This document shows, piece after piece, positions 46,051 through 56,116 of a stretch of DNA of 64,000 nucleotides. A model generated the notes under the pieces. It saw nothing but the letters and a program-made list of their open reading frames with translations, was not told the DNA's origin and did no database searches. Every line of letters starts with the position of its first letter. Within the stretch, counting starts at the first letter, position 1. The DNA comes from Vibrio ulleungensis (GTDB lineage: Bacteria; Pseudomonadota; Gammaproteobacteria; Enterobacterales; Vibrionaceae): NCBI RefSeq assembly GCF_016900875.1, contig NZ_JAFEUM010000002.1:372001-436000 (forward strand), written 5' to 3'. A program made the position numbers and the translations under genes.

Positions 46051-47357
46051 TTTTATCTACTGGTCTTGCCTGCTCTATTTTAGTAGGTGGCTTTATTCTT
46101 TTGGTGATTCTACGTGTGCCTGTTGCCTTTGCACTTGGTATTGCCACCATTCCAATTGTTGCCCTAGATATCCGATTAACCCCCTTTATTATTATCGACC
46201 GTATGTTCCAGTCGTATAATTCCTTTATCTTGTTGGCCGTGCCCTTTTTCCTGCTGGCAGCTAACCTAATGAACTCGGGAAAAATTACTAATAAACTGAT
46301 TGACCTTGCCCGTGTGCTAACAGGGTGGATGCCTGGTGGCTTGGGCCACGTAAATGTGTCCGTTTCAATGCTGTTTGCCGGAATATCGGGCTCGTCCACC
46401 GCCGATGCTGCAGGGTGCGGAAAGATTTTGATCCCCGCAATGATTGAGGAAGGTTACGACCGACGTTTTGCCGTCGCCATTACCGCATGTTCAGCGGTTA
46501 TGGGCGTGATTATCCCCCCAAGCATTTTGATGATTGTTTGGGGTGGCGTCATGCAGGTGTCTGTAGGCGCACTGTTTTTAGCCGGTGCCGTGCCTGGGTT
46601 TCTGATTGGATTTTCCTTAATGGCGACAGTGTATGGTTTTGCTAAGGTATACAACTACCCCATTACCTTAAAACCATCATTTGGCGCAATTTGGACCGCA
46701 TTTCGTGGTGCCGCGTTGGCGATGTTGACCCCAGTATTTGTGATCTACGGGATCGTTGCAGGGATCGTGACGCCAACAGAGAGTGCCATCATTGCGGCCG
46801 CCTACTCGTTGTTTCTCGGTTTAGTCGTGTATCGCACCGTGAAACCCAAGGACGTCGGTCCAATTCTGTATGAGACTGGGCGCTTCGCCTCTATCTCGCT
46901 ATTTGCAATCGGCACAGCTTCAGTATTTGGCTGGTTGTTGGCGTACTACAACGTTCCACGGTTAATCATTACCTTTATGACCGACATGGACTTTGGGATG
47001 ATTGGCACCTGTTTAGTAATAGCCTTTCTTTTCTTGTTCTTTGGCCTATTTATTGATGCCATACCAACAATCATCATTTTAGGTACTGTGCTGCTTCCCG
47101 TGGCAACGGCTGCTGGGATACCGCCGGTGGTCTTTGCGATAATAGGCATTATTTCGTTAGCGTTTGGACTCGTCACCCCCCCCTATGGGCTCTGTTTGTT
47201 AATTTCGGCCTCCATAGGAGAAATCAACGTTGTAAAAGTAATGCGAGAAGTTGCGATAATTTTAGTTCCAATGCTACTCATTTTACTGTTGGTGATTTTG
47301 TTTCCACAAATAGCGTTGTGGTTACCCAATACATTAATGCCTAACGCGTTTAATTGA
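46047..47357 (+). CDS. dctM: TRAP transporter large permease subunit (DctM family)
   Basis: 436 aa. The ATG at 46047 was chosen over 46020 because it gives the ATGA overlap and a hydrophobic N-terminus. There are about twelve TM helices; conserved motifs are FAGISGSSTADAAG, GVIIPPSILMIVWG and TPTESA. It belongs to the DctM subfamily by length. The operon ends here and a REP cluster follows directly. Confidence 0.94.
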   Translation: MILSTGLACSILVGGFILLVILRVPVAFALGIATIPIVALDIRLTPFIIIDRMFQSYNSFILLAVPFFLLAANLMNSGKITNKLIDLARVLTGWMPGGLGHVNVSVSMLFAGISGSSTADAAGCGKILIPAMIEEGYDRRFAVAITACSAVMGVIIPPSILMIVWGGVMQVSVGALFLAGAVPGFLIGFSLMATVYGFAKVYNYPITLKPSFGAIWTAFRGAALAMLTPVFVIYGIVAGIVTPTESAIIAAAYSLFLGLVVYRTVKPKDVGPILYETGRFASISLFAIGTASVFGWLLAYYNVPRLIITFMTDMDFGMIGTCLVIAFLFLFFGLFIDAIPTIIILGTVLLPVATAAGIPPVVFAIIGIISLAFGLVTPPYGLCLLISASIGEINVVKVMREVAIILVPMLLILLLVILFPQIALWLPNTLMPNAFN

Positions 47358-47362
47358 TGCAT

Positions 47363-47426
47363 GGAGGTCAGAGTCAAAGGCACGATTGTCCTAAATTAAA
47401 CCTCTTCAGTTTTTGGCTCTGACCCC
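47363..47426. repeat. REP-like element, tandem unit 1
   Basis: About 64 bp, bounded by GGAGGTCAGAGTCAAAG and GGCTCTGACCCC, with an inner ACGATTGTCCTAAATTAAACC. The left arm is one base off the GGGGTCAGAGTC consensus. It begins 5 bp after the dctM stop. Confidence 0.85.
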
Positions 47427-47456
47427 ATACCTGTTGAACCGAGCAATTGAGCAATT

Positions 47457-47521
47457 GGGGTCAGAGTCAAAGACACGATTGTCCTAAATTAAACCTCGGT
47501 AGTTTTTTTGACTCTGACCCC
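47457..47521. repeat. REP-like element, tandem unit 2
   Basis: 65 bp with perfect arms GGGGTCAGAGTCAAA / TTTGACTCTGACCCC; the inner segment differs from unit 1 at only a few positions. Confidence 0.88.
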
Positions 47522-47554
47522 TACCCACTGACCCCTACCCACCACCGCTGTTTT

Positions 47555-47619
47555 GGGGTCAGAGTCAAAGACGCGATTTTCATAAATTAAACCTCCGCAG
47601 TTTTTTTGACTCTGACCCC
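47555..47619. repeat. REP-like element, tandem unit 3
   Basis: 65 bp, the same arms as unit 2 and the inner sequence GACGCGATTTTCATAAATTAAACC. The spacer between units 2 and 3 repeats ACCCCTACCCA, as if part of another copy was lost there. Confidence 0.88.
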
Positions 47620-47921
47620 ACCCACCTAGCTATAGCACTAGCCCTCAAGTGCATAGTTAGTCATGTAATCAATCTAAACAGTCACCAACAAGTAGCCCGT
47701 CAGCATCGTGCTTAACTAACCTTACTACTAAAGAGCTACGTGCTACATCACATAACTTAATTCGAGAATGAATCTAATTCGTAACAGAGTTTGCGTATTT
47801 CATGCTTAGTTGAGTAAGATCAAAAATGTCACAGTTATTATTAACAGAATAACGTACCAATTAGACTACTCCATAAGGACTGCTAAAATAGAGTCACTCC
47901 CAAAGCAAAAAGTGAATCAGT
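47620..47921. other. intergenic region before NIT-MCP gene
   Basis: About 300 bp after the REP cluster. No supported gene; a frame from 47810 overlapping the MCP start has no family resemblance. It should hold the MCP promoter. Confidence 0.4.
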
Positions 47922-49892
47922 ATGCAGCTAAGTGTCAAACAAAAGCTTCTATGTATCTTGGTACCGGTAACTCTGGCACTGATATTTTTAGCAAACCGTC
48001 AAATCGTTCAGTCTTACCACGCCAAAGAAACTGCCAGCGATATCACTCAGTTTGTCGAGTTGTCTGCAATAAATAGCCGATTGGTTCACGAACTGCAAAA
48101 AGAGCGCGGCATGTCAGCGGGTTATTTAGGCTCTAAAGGGAGCAACTTTGCAGCGGAACTCAAAGCACAATACCAAGCAACCGATCAACGCTTTAGGGAG
48201 TTCGATAACTATCTGGGCAGCAACAAGCTTGCGCTTCAAGCCTTCCCTGATCTTTGGAATATTGTAGATAAAGCAAACGCTAGACTCGCAGGGCTCAGCA
48301 ATATGCGCCAGCAAATCCAATCGCTCAGCGCTCCACTCAATACTGCACTGTCTTTCTATACGTCAGCCAACGCCGACCTTCTGTCTATTCCTGGTCAGGC
48401 CGTACAAATTTCTGAAGTCGCTGACATCAGCCGCTCTTTAGCGGCATACTACGAATTTCTACAAGGCAAAGAGCGAGCAGGAATAGAAAGAGCGGTACTG
48501 AGCAACACGTTCGGGGCTGGTGCTTTCTCGGACGGTATGTTCCGTAAATTTATTACCTTGGTGAGTGAACAAAACAGCTATCTCAACACCTTTGAAGTTT
48601 ACGCATCTGAACACGCCAAACAGATTTATCAAACCACAGAGAAATCCAATGAGTTTGCTTTAGTTGAACGTTATAGAGCTCATGCCTTTAATAATCAGCT
48701 CGATCAAGATTCAAAATCATGGTTTAGTGCGGCAACCAACAGAATTAACCTACTTAAAGACGTAGAAGAACAGCTGACACAAGAGATTTTGACTCTATCT
48801 CGATCCATAGTGGAGGCCGAAACACGCTCATTTTGGGTTTACTTAATACTGACTATATTAATGCTTAGCGTGGTGGTCGCGACGAGCTGGTTGTTGTTAA
48901 AAGGCATAAACCTACAAGTTGAACTGCTCAACACCACCATGAAACGTGCATCCTCCAAAGATCTCTCTTCGCGTTGTGATGTTGTCGCAAACGATGAGCT
49001 AGGCAGCATATCTAACAATCTCAATACTATGTTGAATGAGTTGACTACAGCTGTGCATGTCATTGGTAGCTCAAGTGAGCAACTTGCCGCAGCCTCAGAA
49101 GAGTCGACGGCAACCATCAACCAAAACTCGGTGAACTTGGAACAGCAACGACAAGAAGTCCTTCAAGTTGTCACAGCTATGGAAGAGATGCGAGCCTCTG
49201 TTCAAGAGGTTGCACAGAACATTCAAAATACGTCCGATGAAGCAGAAGCGGCTAACGTACAAATTGCAGAATGCAGCAAGATTGTCGATGTCTCTACACA
49301 GTCCTTTGAAAAGACCACCACTCAAATTCACGCGGTTTCTGAGACCATCAGCTCATTGCACCAAAGCAGCAGCAGTATTTCGAGTGTTGTTGACGTTATC
49401 CAAGGCATTGCAGAACAAACTAACCTTCTCGCACTTAATGCCGCCATTGAAGCCGCCCGCGCGGGAGAGCAAGGCCGTGGGTTTGCGGTTGTCGCGGATG
49501 AGGTACGGTCACTTGCGCAGCGTACACAGCAGTCGACACAAGAGATTGAAGTCATGGTGAACCAACTTCAGCTAAACAGTAACAGTGCGTTTGAGCAGAT
49601 TAACGACGCCCACCAACATGTGACCCAAAGTGTCGCACAAGCGGGTGAAGTGAAACAGCAATTGGCCACAACGGTCAGCTCAATAGACAGCATACACACC
49701 ATGGCGCTTCAGATTGCGACTGCCGCTGACGAGCAAGTGACGGTAAGTGCCGATATCGCGGAACGTGCCCATGCGATTGGTGACAGTGTTGAACAGACAA
49801 CTGAAAGTGGCAAACAAATAGCCATAGCCGCGCAAGAGCAAACCGGGTTAGCGGATAAACTGCAGCAATTGGCTCGTCAATTTACTACGTAG
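47922..49892 (+). CDS. methyl-accepting chemotaxis protein with NIT sensor domain
   Basis: 656 aa. TM1 is at about 8-26, followed by a large helical periplasmic domain with the nitrate/nitrite-sensing (NIT) signature near its start ([23 protein letters not shown], with Q.....TD further on). TM2 is at about 305-325 ([21 protein letters not shown]), then HAMP and the signalling domain with the tip [23 protein letters not shown] domains are named after nitrate sensing, but ligands vary. It is flanked by the REP cluster upstream and a convergent LacI gene. Confidence 0.92.
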   Translation: MQLSVKQKLLCILVPVTLALIFLANRQIVQSYHAKETASDITQFVELSAINSRLVHELQKERGMSAGYLGSKGSNFAAELKAQYQATDQRFREFDNYLGSNKLALQAFPDLWNIVDKANARLAGLSNMRQQIQSLSAPLNTALSFYTSANADLLSIPGQAVQISEVADISRSLAAYYEFLQGKERAGIERAVLSNTFGAGAFSDGMFRKFITLVSEQNSYLNTFEVYASEHAKQIYQTTEKSNEFALVERYRAHAFNNQLDQDSKSWFSAATNRINLLKDVEEQLTQEILTLSRSIVEAETRSFWVYLILTILMLSVVVATSWLLLKGINLQVELLNTTMKRASSKDLSSRCDVVANDELGSISNNLNTMLNELTTAVHVIGSSSEQLAAASEESTATINQNSVNLEQQRQEVLQVVTAMEEMRASVQEVAQNIQNTSDEAEAANVQIAECSKIVDVSTQSFEKTTTQIHAVSETISSLHQSSSSISSVVDVIQGIAEQTNLLALNAAIEAARAGEQGRGFAVVADEVRSLAQRTQQSTQEIEVMVNQLQLNSNSAFEQINDAHQHVTQSVAQAGEVKQQLATTVSSIDSIHTMALQIATAADEQVTVSADIAERAHAIGDSVEQTTESGKQIAIAAQEQTGLADKLQQLARQFTT

Positions 49893-49902
49893 TTGAAGGT
49901 CT

Positions 49903-49940
49903 AAAAAGGTTGTCCAAGAATGCATTTTTTTGGGCAACCT
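49903..49940 (-). terminator. terminator of the LacI-type gene
   Basis: Stem AGGTTGTCCA / TGGGCAACCT (one G-T wobble). On the minus strand it is followed by TTTTT. It also lies just after the convergent MCP stop and may act on both. Confidence 0.8.
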
Positions 49941-49949
49941 CATACCACC

Positions 49950-50942
49950 CTAGCCTCGTCGATTAGCCGTTGAACTACTGCGAACCAGTAGTTGAGTAGG
50001 AATAACATTATCCTGTGGAACGGTATCGCCTCTTAGCAGCTTGGCCAACACCATCATTGCGGTTTCTCCTATCTGCTTTTGTGGCTGGCGTACAGTAGTT
50101 AATTGCGGTGTGGTGTATTCTGCAAATAACAAATCGTCAAACCCCACTATCGACAACTCTTTTGGTACATCAATTCCCATCTCGATCGCCGCTCTCATTG
50201 CGCCAAGTGCCATCATGTCATTGAAGCAAAACAGCGCCGTCATGTCATATTGATTGTGAAGTCTTTGAAAGGCAGAGTAGCCAGAATGAAAACTAAAATC
50301 TCCCGATTCAAAACAGAGATTATCTACCCCTTCACCTGCCTCTAGTTTTGCGTCAATAAAACCTTGCTTTCGATCTTCGCAAATCGGGTTCTCCATCGGT
50401 CCCGTTATGCAGCCTACGTGGGTGTGCCCAAGCTCTAACAGATACTCTATAGCTCGCTTTGCTGATCCTGCGTTATCGACTCTCACTGTTGGGATGGGGA
50501 ACCCAGTAAAGTACTCGCATGCCATTACCATTGGGATCGTCGAATCATCTTTAATGCTAGTAGGCAGCTCTGCGGTAAGACTGATGATGCCGTCGGCTTG
50601 CTTGGTGCGAACAAGGTTAATGTAGTCTTCGGCCTGTTTGACCGTGTGCACAGAATCACCAAGCAGCACTTTAAAGCCTTGTTTCTCAGCGACCAATTGT
50701 ATGCCTCGCACAATGTCGGCAAAAAACATGTTTGCGATATCAGGCAGAATAACAACCACAATCTTTGATTCACGAGTTCGTAAGTTTCGCGCGATAGCAT
50801 TAGGGGTAAAACCACACTCAGCGACCGCAAGCTCGACTTTTTTACGATTTTTTGCTGATACTTTCTCTGGTGTAACCATCGCTCTGGAAACCGTCGCAGT
50901 AGAGACCCCTGCAAGCTTGGCAACATCTTTTATAGTAGGCAT
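49950..50942 (-). CDS. LacI-family regulator (CytR-like)
   Basis: 330 aa from the ATG at 50942 (MPTIKDVAKLAGVSTATVSRAM), with GAGGGAAG just upstream; a longer frame from 50984 adds 14 residues before the HTH and is less likely. HTH, hinge and sugar-binding effector domain are typical. It is divergent from the isomerase/dehydrogenase/ABC operon. Two identical GTAATCGATTAC palindromes lie in the intervening region, one close to each gene, suggesting autoregulation and repression of the operon. Confidence 0.93.
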   Translation of the reverse strand: MPTIKDVAKLAGVSTATVSRAMVTPEKVSAKNRKKVELAVAECGFTPNAIARNLRTRESKIVVVILPDIANMFFADIVRGIQLVAEKQGFKVLLGDSVHTVKQAEDYINLVRTKQADGIISLTAELPTSIKDDSTIPMVMACEYFTGFPIPTVRVDNAGSAKRAIEYLLELGHTHVGCITGPMENPICEDRKQGFIDAKLEAGEGVDNLCFESGDFSFHSGYSAFQRLHNQYDMTALFCFNDMMALGAMRAAIEMGIDVPKELSIVGFDDLLFAEYTTPQLTTVRQPQKQIGETAMMVLAKLLRGDTVPQDNVIPTQLLVRSSSTANRRG

Positions 50943-50993
50943 CACTTCCCTCAACGCTCTGTTTAAGCACTCAGTATACTGCATCTCACAGCT

Positions 50994-51007
50994 TGTAATC
51001 GATTACA
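50994..51007. promoter_or_regulatory. LacI-type operator, regulator-proximal copy
   Basis: TGTAATCGATTACA, a perfect 14-bp palindrome with central CG, 52 bp upstream of the LacI gene start. Confidence 0.8.
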
Positions 51008-51240
51008 GAATTACAAAATTTGGTTTTATTCTTATGAAAATTAGTAATTAGATCGTTGGTCAAATTATCGGTCGAAGTTTCGCCAAGAAGACCGATCCAC
51101 TTCACAAAACAACCTTTACCGCCCTAAAAGAGTGCATTTAGTGGACTACTTTTTCTTTATCGAACATTTAGTGAACAATTAATACACAGTTTTATTACTT
51201 CGTTTTTTGCACCTACGTAGTGATTCTTACAACAAAAAAA

Positions 51241-51252
51241 GTAATCGATTAC
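51241..51252. promoter_or_regulatory. LacI-type operator, operon-proximal copy
   Basis: GTAATCGATTAC, identical in its 12-bp core to the first site, 39 bp upstream of the isomerase start. The two sites are about 246 bp apart, suitable for looping. Confidence 0.8.
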
Positions 51253-51291
51253 AAAAATGCAGATAACCATAAGATGGCACAAGGAAAACGT

Positions 51292-52347
51292 ATGAAAACG
51301 ATAAAAGGCCCAGCTCTATTTCTTGCCCAATTTGCTTCAGATGATGCTCCGTTTAATTCGTTAGAGAACATCAGTCGATGGGCCGCTAGCCTAGGCTACA
51401 AAGGCGTTCAGATACCCACTTGGGATAAACGTCTATTTGACCTAGAAAAAGCCGCCACCGACATCGACTACTGCCGCAGCATTAAAACCATGCTGGCTAA
51501 TAACGGGGTCGAAATTACCGAGTTGAGCACACACCTTCAAGGCCAGTTGGTCGCCGTGCACCCTGCTTACGATGAGGTGTTCGATGGCTTTGCACCTGCT
51601 GAAGTACAAAACAACCCATCTGCCCGTCAAGAATGGGCCGTCAATCAACTGTTGTTGTCTGCAAAAGCGTCCAGAAACCTTGGTTTGACAGCACATGTAA
51701 CCTTTTCAGGAGCACTGCTGTGGCCTTTTCTTTACCCCTGGCCACAACGGCCAGCAGGGCTAGTTGAAGAAGGATTTGCAGAGCTAGGTCGTCGATGGCT
51801 TCCCATTCTGGATGCGTTTGACGAAGCAGGCGTCGATGTGTGTTATGAAATTCACCCAGGAGAAGATTTGCACGATGGCATAACCTTCGAGATGTTTTTA
51901 GCGCAGGTCAACAATCACCCTCGCGCCAATATCCTCTATGACCCAAGCCATTTCTTGCTACAGCAGCTCGATTACCTAGATTTTATCGACCGATACCACG
52001 ATCGAATCCGCATGTTTCATGTCAAAGATGCCGAGTTTAACGCCACCGGGCAACAAGGCGTCTATGGTGGCTATCAAAGCTGGGTGGATCGCGCTGGACG
52101 TTTTCGCTCGTTAGGCGACGGACAAGTCGACTTCAACGGCATCTTTTCGAAATTGTCACAATACAACTTTGACGGCTGGGCAGTTGTTGAGTGGGAATGC
52201 TGTCTAAAACACCCTGAATCTGGCGCTGCAGAAGGGGCTCAATTTGTGTCAAAGCACATCATTAATGTTACTGACAAGGCGTTTGATGATTTTGCCGATG
52301 CCGAGACCGATGCAGAGGCTAATTTACGCATTCTTGGACTGAAATAA
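51292..52347 (+). CDS. sugar phosphate isomerase/epimerase-type TIM-barrel protein
   Basis: 351 aa from the ATG at 51292 (AAGGAAAA upstream). It is of the xylose-isomerase-like/AP-endonuclease-2 superfamily; the usual metal-site residues are E186 (CYEIHPGE), D217 and H220 (YDPSH), H243 (FHVKDAEF) and E300/E302 (VEWE). It is encoded with a Gfo/Idh/MocA dehydrogenase, a pairing seen in inositol pathways and in 3-keto-sugar pathways. The exact reaction is unknown. Confidence 0.87.
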   Translation: MKTIKGPALFLAQFASDDAPFNSLENISRWAASLGYKGVQIPTWDKRLFDLEKAATDIDYCRSIKTMLANNGVEITELSTHLQGQLVAVHPAYDEVFDGFAPAEVQNNPSARQEWAVNQLLLSAKASRNLGLTAHVTFSGALLWPFLYPWPQRPAGLVEEGFAELGRRWLPILDAFDEAGVDVCYEIHPGEDLHDGITFEMFLAQVNNHPRANILYDPSHFLLQQLDYLDFIDRYHDRIRMFHVKDAEFNATGQQGVYGGYQSWVDRAGRFRSLGDGQVDFNGIFSKLSQYNFDGWAVVEWECCLKHPESGAAEGAQFVSKHIINVTDKAFDDFADAETDAEANLRILGLK

Positions 52348-52358
52348 GGAGCGACATT

Positions 52359-53516
52359 ATGAGTAAACTCAAGCTCGGTATGGTAGGTGGTGGTCAAGGT
52401 GCATTTATTGGTGGGGTGCATCGCATAGCCTCTCGCATCGATGGTCGATATGAATTAGTCGCTGGTGCGTTAAGCTCCGATCCAGAGCGCGCCACGCAAT
52501 CAGGGTTAGAACTAGGACTGTCACTCGATCGCATTTACAGCGATTTTCACGACATGGCGCAAAAGGAAGCACAACGTGCCGACGGTATTGATGCCGTCGC
52601 CATTGTGACGCCAAACCACATGCACTATCCCGTGGCGAAAGCCTTTCTCGAAGCTGGCATCCATGTTATTTGCGATAAGCCCCTTACCTCTAACCTCGAG
52701 CATGCCATAGAGCTTCAAGAGATAGCGTCACGCTGTGACTGTCTATTTGTATTAACGCACAATTATACCGCCTACCCTTTAGTACGGCAGGCAAAACAGA
52801 TTGTTGCTCAGGGTGACATTGGAGACATTCGACTCATCCAAGTTGAGTACCCACAAGACTGGCTCACCACCGATTCAGAGCATGATGGAAACAAACAAGC
52901 TGAATGGCGAACCGACCCTGCGCGCTCAGGGCCCGCAGGATGCTTAGGTGATATTGGAACCCATGCCTATAATCTCGCTTGCTTTGTGAGTGGACTTAAA
53001 CTTGAGCAAGTCAGTGCAGAACTCTCCACATTTGTCGAAGGTCGACAACTTGATGACAACGTACACGCGATGCTGAGGTTTGAAAACAGCGTTAAAGGCA
53101 TGCTGTGGAGTAGCCAAGTCGCTCCAGGTAACGAAAATGGTCTAAAAATTAGAATTTATGGCCAAACAGGTGGGCTCGAATGGTCACAAGAGTACCCAAA
53201 TCAATTGCAATTCAGTCCATTTGGCAAACCTACCCAAACGCTAACGCGCGCAGGTAATGGCTACCCAGATTCCTTAGCGCATTTGGTTAGAACTCCTGGT
53301 GGGCATCCCGAAGGCTATCTAGAAGGGTTTGCAAATCTCTATTACGAGGCCGCTGACTGCATTATACAGGTTAACGACGGTGCATCTTGTCGCGAGGTTA
53401 TGAATGTTAGCCAGTTACCCAAGATTGCCGATGGTGTAGACGGGATGAAATTCATAACAGCCGTTATCGCCTCGTCCGATGCCAACGGTCAATGGATATC
53501 GATAGAGGATATCTAA
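52359..53516 (+). CDS. Gfo/Idh/MocA-family oxidoreductase
   Basis: 385 aa. It has an N-terminal NAD(P)-binding Rossmann fold (GMVGGGQGAFIGGVHR), the catalytic lysine motif as CDKPLTSN, and the conserved DIGTHAYNLACF in the C-terminal domain. It probably oxidises a sugar or cyclitol hydroxyl to a ketone, acting with the preceding TIM-barrel protein. It lies 11 bp after that gene, and its stop is immediately followed by the ABC ATPase ATG. Confidence 0.92.
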   Translation: MSKLKLGMVGGGQGAFIGGVHRIASRIDGRYELVAGALSSDPERATQSGLELGLSLDRIYSDFHDMAQKEAQRADGIDAVAIVTPNHMHYPVAKAFLEAGIHVICDKPLTSNLEHAIELQEIASRCDCLFVLTHNYTAYPLVRQAKQIVAQGDIGDIRLIQVEYPQDWLTTDSEHDGNKQAEWRTDPARSGPAGCLGDIGTHAYNLACFVSGLKLEQVSAELSTFVEGRQLDDNVHAMLRFENSVKGMLWSSQVAPGNENGLKIRIYGQTGGLEWSQEYPNQLQFSPFGKPTQTLTRAGNGYPDSLAHLVRTPGGHPEGYLEGFANLYYEAADCIIQVNDGASCREVMNVSQLPKIADGVDGMKFITAVIASSDANGQWISIEDI

Positions 53517-55061
53517 ATGAATGATTTCCATACGTTACCACTGCTGCAGCTTAAAGAGATAAAAAAGGACTTTTCAGGAGTACAAGTTCTTCATGGTATT
53601 AACGTGGATGTTCATGCTGGAGAAGTACTGGGAATTCTTGGTGAAAATGGTGCGGGTAAATCTACTTTGCTTAAAATTATCAACGGCATCTACCACGCAA
53701 GTAGTGGTGAGATCGTCATTGAGGGAAAGCCGGTAAAGATCCGCACCCCATCCGATGCTAAGGGTTATGGCATCGCAATGATCCCCCAAGAATTCAACCT
53801 TGTTTCTAGTCTTAATGTCTTCGAGAACATTTTCTTAGGGCAAGAGACGCACAAAGGATTACTGCTGAACAAAAAGTCGATGCGTGACCGAACTGTGGTT
53901 CTTTTGTCGATGCTCGACACCACTCTAGACCCCGATTCACTCATTGAAGATCTGAGTGTTGCAGAGAAACAGATGGTCGAGATCGCAAAAGCATTGGTGT
54001 ACGACGCAAGGCTTCTAATTATGGATGAACCCACTACGGTGCTGACCAACTTAGAAGTCGACGTGCTGTTCAACTTAATCGAAAAGCTTAAATCCCAAGG
54101 TGTCACCATTTTGTTTATTTCTCACAAGCTCAAGGAAGTGAAGCGTTTGTGCGATCGTTTGCTGATATTACGCGATGGTCATGTGGTCTCACTGGATGAG
54201 GTTGCACACATGAACGAGCAAGAAATGGCGTCAAAAATGGTGGGAAGAGAGCTCAATCAAATATTCCCCCTCAAATCTACCCCCAGTGAGCAAGTCGCAT
54301 TGCAGGTGAGCCACTTATCGGTGAAATCGTTGGTGAAGGAAATCAGTTTTTGCGTCCGTAAAGGCGAAGTCCTTGGCTTTGCTGGTCTGGTGGGAAGTGG
54401 TCGAACAGAAATCGCAGAAGCGATAATGGGGATCAGAAAAAAACAGACAGGTACGGTTGAGGTGTTTGGTAAAACAGTCCATATCAACAACGTGAAACAA
54501 GCTGTAGACCAAGGGCTTGCTTACTTAAGCGAAGATCGCCAAGGAAGTGGGCTCATCTTAGGCTTTGATTTAGTCGAAAACGTCAGTTTGGTCTCGCTGC
54601 CTCGCTACACCAAGGGGCTGATTAATCACAAACAAACCGCCAACCAAACCCAACATTATGTCGACAAGTTTGGTATTAAAACAAGTACCTTAAACACTGA
54701 ACTTCAGTACTTAAGCGGTGGAAATCAGCAAAAGGTCTACCTGTCTAAATGGATGGATACTGAACCCGAAATTTTAATTTTGGATGAGCCAACGCGCGGC
54801 GTTGACGTCAATACCAAAAAAGACATCTATCACTTTATTCAGTCACTCACCGAAAGCGGTTTAGCGGTCATTGTTATTTCCTCCGAAATGGAAGAATTAA
54901 TTGGATTAGCCCACCGAGTGCTCGTGATGCGTGAGGGTGAGTTACAGGGAGAACTCGAAGGCCAAGCCATTACCGAGCAAGACATTATGTTTCTTGCCGC
55001 AGGGGTTACGGCGGACAACACCACAACTAAGCAAGCTCCTAGCGAAATGATCAGCGTATGA
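53517..55061 (+). CDS. ribose-type (CUT2) ABC ATPase
   Basis: 514 aa with two nucleotide-binding domains: GENGAGKST in the first, the degenerate GLVGSGRTEIAEAI and intact LSGGNQQKVYLSKWM in the second. It begins on the base after the dehydrogenase stop codon, so the transporter and enzymes are co-translated. It energises import of the substrate metabolised by the upstream enzymes. Confidence 0.94.
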   Translation: MNDFHTLPLLQLKEIKKDFSGVQVLHGINVDVHAGEVLGILGENGAGKSTLLKIINGIYHASSGEIVIEGKPVKIRTPSDAKGYGIAMIPQEFNLVSSLNVFENIFLGQETHKGLLLNKKSMRDRTVVLLSMLDTTLDPDSLIEDLSVAEKQMVEIAKALVYDARLLIMDEPTTVLTNLEVDVLFNLIEKLKSQGVTILFISHKLKEVKRLCDRLLILRDGHVVSLDEVAHMNEQEMASKMVGRELNQIFPLKSTPSEQVALQVSHLSVKSLVKEISFCVRKGEVLGFAGLVGSGRTEIAEAIMGIRKKQTGTVEVFGKTVHINNVKQAVDQGLAYLSEDRQGSGLILGFDLVENVSLVSLPRYTKGLINHKQTANQTQHYVDKFGIKTSTLNTELQYLSGGNQQKVYLSKWMDTEPEILILDEPTRGVDVNTKKDIYHFIQSLTESGLAVIVISSEMEELIGLAHRVLVMREGELQGELEGQAITEQDIMFLAAGVTADNTTTKQAPSEMISV

Positions 55062-55074
55062 GTGAGGGAACATT

Positions 55075-56079
55075 ATGAACAGCAAATCATTGTCCAATAA
55101 GCCAACCCCATCGACACCATCACTGGTCTCAACCTCATGGGTAAGAAAACTTAACTTTGGCACACTTGCCCCACTGATCGCGCTGGTTGTTTTAGTGATA
55201 CTTTCCGCACTTGCCAGTGAACACTTTTTGATGCCTCGCAACATAACCAATGTTCTAAGACAGGTCTCTTATACCGGCATTATAGCGTTAGGAATGACCT
55301 TTGTGATCATCGCCGGCGGAATCGACTTGTCTGTGGGCTCTATGCTCGCGCTGGTTGGAGTACTGGTTATTATGCTTCTCAACTACCTTGGTGACGGTTG
55401 GAGCGCGGTATTTATTGCAATCGCTGGTGCCATGGTCTTGGGGTCGATATTTGGTGCAATAAATGGCCTCCTGACGACCAAGGGTAAAATAGCCTCCTTT
55501 GTGGCGACCCTCGCCACTATGTCAATCTTCCGATCACTCACATTGTATGTCAGTGATGCCGGAGAAATGGTCTCTCAAAATCAGCATTACCCCGACGTTG
55601 GCACGGGCTATTTTCTTGGTTTACCCGTGCCGGTATGGGTCTTTTTACTTCTGGCGATTGTGGGTCATATCTTACTAAAACACACCGCATTTGGACGACA
55701 CGTTTGTGCTGTAGGGTCCAACCCAAAAGTGGCGGCGTACTCGGCGATAAATGTTCAACGCGTTTATTTTATGACCTTTGTCATCCTAGGATTCACTGTC
55801 GGTGTGTCAGCAGTCATGTTGTCATCTCGACTCAATTCCGTTAGCCCCGGTGATGCGGGACTGTTCTACGAGCTAGACGCAATAGCGGCCGTTGTTATCG
55901 GCGGAACTGCCTTGTCTGGCGGAAAAGGAACACTCTGGGGAACCGTTGTGGGTGCCATTATTCTTGGCATCATCAATAACATGCTCAATCTTTTAGGGGT
56001 TAGCCCCTATCTACAAGGAACCGTGAAAGGCTTAGTGATATTGATTGCAGTGTTAATGCAGTTTAAACGCTCTAATTGA
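55075..56079 (+). CDS. ribose-type (CUT2) ABC permease
   Basis: 334 aa, RbsC family, with GGIDLSVGSMLALVGVLVIM, GAINGLLTTKGKIASFVATLATMSIFR and GGTALSGGKGTLWGTVVGAIIL. It is a single permease gene, so the channel is presumably a homodimer. Confidence 0.94.
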   Translation: MNSKSLSNKPTPSTPSLVSTSWVRKLNFGTLAPLIALVVLVILSALASEHFLMPRNITNVLRQVSYTGIIALGMTFVIIAGGIDLSVGSMLALVGVLVIMLLNYLGDGWSAVFIAIAGAMVLGSIFGAINGLLTTKGKIASFVATLATMSIFRSLTLYVSDAGEMVSQNQHYPDVGTGYFLGLPVPVWVFLLLAIVGHILLKHTAFGRHVCAVGSNPKVAAYSAINVQRVYFMTFVILGFTVGVSAVMLSSRLNSVSPGDAGLFYELDAIAAVVIGGTALSGGKGTLWGTVVGAIILGIINNMLNLLGVSPYLQGTVKGLVILIAVLMQFKRSN

Positions 56080-56116
56080 GCCCATCACGTTTACTCATAT
56101 TGAAGGAGAACGACGA

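Noticed and set aside
45989..46399. 136-codon minus-strand frame across dctQ/dctM
   Set aside because: Antisense to both TRAP genes; no SD and no homology-like content.
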